A stretch of DNA of 64,000 nt from PALSA-612 sp963776375 (GTDB taxonomy: Bacteria; Actinomycetota; Thermoleophilia; Gaiellales; Gaiellaceae), in the NCBI GenBank assembly GCA_963776375.1, contig CAVZMF010000005.1, positions 186,001-250,000 on the forward strand, read 5' to 3'. The notes under the pieces are model-generated. The model ran no database searches, was not told where the DNA came from, and worked only from the letters and a program-made list of their open reading frames with translations. Each line of letters opens with the position of its first letter. Within the stretch, counting starts at the first letter, position 1. The translations under genes and the position numbers were made by a program. Below, piece by piece: positions 62,750 to 64,000 of the stretch.

Positions 62750-62798
62750 CCCACGCCCTCAAGGAGGGGGCTCGTGGGGGAACCAGGGGTTTCCCCAC
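62750..62798 (+). promoter_or_regulatory. competing hairpins that bury the permease ribosome site
   Basis: Stem 1: CCCACGCCCTC (62750-62760) pairs with GAGGG (62764-62768) and, past a four-base bulge, CGTGGG (62773-62778), enclosing the AAGGAGG ribosome site. Stem 2: GTGGGGGAA (62774-62782) pairs with TTTCCCCAC (62790-62798) with one mismatch. Both need 62774-62778, so they exclude each other. Upstream, 62604-62749 has no gene but holds GCCGGGC-TTT-GCCCGGC (about 62658-62674), a likely terminator of the hydrolase. Confidence 0.5.
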
Positions 62799-64000
62799 GA
62801 TAGAAGAGTTCGGCGTCGAGCCGATCCCGGCCGAACTGCGCACGGCCGGCTGGCGCGATCTCTTCGCGATCAACTTCACGTTCTTCCTCAACCCGGTCAT
62901 GTACCTGCTCGGCGCGTTCGCCGTCGTCGACGGGGGGCTGCCGCTCTGGTGGGCGATGGCGGCGATGCTCGTGGGCCAGGCGCTCGCCTATGCAGCGCTC
63001 GTCGTCGTCGCCCAGCCGGGCGTCGACTACGGGCTGCCCGGCCAGGTGGCGATGCGCGCCACGCTCGGCTTCTGGGGATCGCGGCTGCTCAGCTCGCCCT
63101 ACCGCGTCATCGCCGCGACCTACTGGTTCGCGGCGCAGGCGCTCACCGGCGCGCTCGGCATCCAGGCGCTCGTGAAGGCGATGCCGGGCCACCACGAGCT
63201 TTCGCTCGTCCCGATCGCCCTGTGCCTGGCGGCCTTTCACGCGACGCTGGCCGTGCTCGGCTTCGACGTGATGCGCTGGCTGCTGCGAGTCGTGCTGCCC
63301 GTCTCGCTCGGCTTCACGGCCGTCCTGATCGGGCTCTACCTCGCCTCCGACGACCCGAGCTTCGCGGTCAGACACGTCTTCGCGTCGCCGAATCAGCACC
63401 TGACGTGGACAGGCTTCGCCACGTACGTGACCGTGATCGCAGGCGCCTCGCTGACACTGGTCACCAACATCGCCGACGTCTGCCGCTACACGCCGACGCG
63501 CCGCGATGTGCGGATCGGCCTCGTCGCCTCGGCACTCACCGCCACCTTCGTCACGACGTTTGTCGGCGGCTACGCCGCGGCCGCGACCGGCGAGACGAAC
63601 CCGTTCGTCGCCGTCTCGCTGCTGACGTCCAACACGGCGCTCCTCGTCGTACTGGCGATCGCGATCGTCGTCCAGGGCATCGCGGCGAACATCACCAACG
63701 TGTACACGGGCGGGCTCTCGCTCGTGAACACGATTCCGAGGCTCGGGCGCATCCGGGCCACGATCCTCCTCGCGTGCGCTGCGGTGGCTCTGTCCGGCTT
63801 CCAGGACTTCGTCAGCCACGCGCAGAAGTGGATCACCCACCTCGGCAACGTCGCCGGGCCGCTCACGGGGGTCGTGCTCGCCGACTACGTCGTCCGGAAG
63901 CGGCAGCGGCTCGATGTCGACGCGCTGTTCGACCCGGACGGCCGCTACCGGTACCTGAACGGCGTCAACGTCGAGGCGATCCTCGGCGTCGCGGGTGCCG
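62774..64000 (+). CDS. NCS1-family nucleobase/hydantoin permease (partial, frameshifted near start)
   Basis: At least 408 residues, running off the right edge. ELRTAGWRDLFAINFTFFLN and VMYLLGAFAVVDGGLPLWWA are the NCS1 start; GVDYGLPGQVAMRATLGFWG and LVTNIADVCRYTPTRRDVRI (the N/D-rich span 8 loop) and NVYTGGLSLVNTIPRLGRI are characteristic. About ten spans visible. Family members import cytosine, allantoin, hydantoins or uracil. The GTG 62774 with AAGGAGG five bases before fits, but reaching TIEEFGVEPIP needs one base added in the CCCC run at 62793-62796. Probable importer of the cyclic amide degraded by the cluster. Confidence 0.83.

Noticed and set aside
62774..62803. A nine-codon leader peptide before the permease
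   Set aside because: It has a good ribosome site, but a one-base correction in the CCCC run makes it the true permease N-terminus, in line with other indels in the window.
1..64000. CRISPR arrays, rRNA genes, complete tRNAs, insertion sequences with transposase
   Set aside because: Scanned for regular direct repeats, conserved rRNA blocks, cloverleaf patterns and transposase motifs; none seen apart from the short tRNA-like fragment at 29.0 kb.

Overview
The window is very GC-rich, densely packed and rich in GTG starts with ATGA/GTGA overlaps. Together with an actinobacterial-type fused FbiC (CofG+CofH), an F420-dependent glucose-6-phosphate dehydrogenase and a stand-alone CofE, this points to a high-GC actinobacterium. 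The style fits deep-branching Thermoleophilia (Gaiella/Solirubrobacter-like) soil or sediment lineages, but that placement is inference. No rRNA, complete tRNA or CRISPR array was seen.

Layout. (1) 1-16.2 kb is a cell-surface polysaccharide region. It holds the tail of a membrane glycosyltransferase, an overlapping run of three GT4 and one GT2 glycosyltransferases plus a methyltransferase, a large membrane glycosyltransferase-like protein, a WecA/MraY-type initiating transferase fused to a FlaA1/CapD-like membrane and nucleotide-binding module, an exporter permease (8.9 kb) and its probable Wzt-type ATPase (14.0 kb). Between the two exporter halves lie a separate three-gene ABC-2 transporter and hemE. 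(2) 16.3-18.9 kb encodes CofD, CofE and a bicupin. (3) 20.1-25.1 kb is a two-component system followed by a ferric-reductase-like flavocytochrome, an FMN-binding secreted protein and ApbE: a flavin-based extracytoplasmic electron-transfer module. (4) 25.1-29.9 kb is a debris-rich stretch with a secreted M36 metalloprotease, a 5'-truncated cupin/TPR gene, a truncated TPR gene, a 17-residue bicupin tail and a tRNA-3'-end-like fragment. (5) 29.9-37.8 kb holds a GAF/GGDEF protein, a macro-domain protein, a secreted beta-propeller-like protein and a large LuxR-family regulator. (6) 37.8-43.4 kb is the second F420 locus: fgd, cofC, fbiC, a PaaK-like ligase and a small F420/FMN split-barrel enzyme. 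(7) 43.4-50.3 kb is mixed metabolism: hydroxyacid dehydrogenase, class III aminotransferase, methylmalonate-semialdehyde dehydrogenase and tandem secreted paralogues. (8) 50.3-64 kb is a catabolic cluster for cyclic amides or ureides: MFS, GntR regulator, family III CoA-transferase, HyuA/HyuB, isochorismatase-fold amidase, cyclase-family hydrolase, creatininase-family amidohydrolase, alpha/beta hydrolase and an NCS1 permease running off the right edge.

How the parts work together. CofC, CofD, CofE and FbiC cover most of coenzyme F420 synthesis, and Fgd would reduce the cofactor. The hydantoinase, creatininase, amidase and NCS1 set resembles creatinine/N-methylhydantoin or hydantoin degradation, and the aminotransferase plus MmsA could take a beta-amino acid to acyl-CoA. 

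Two cautions and one highlight. More than twenty clean single-base frame breaks interrupt otherwise intact, conserved genes, which looks like indel sequence error rather than decay; I join the pieces into single genes and note each break. Start codons are often ambiguous. The most novel-looking object is a roughly 155-bp double-hairpin repeat present twice (33.2 kb and 53.5 kb), whose outer CTAG supplies the stop codon of an adjacent gene in both copies.
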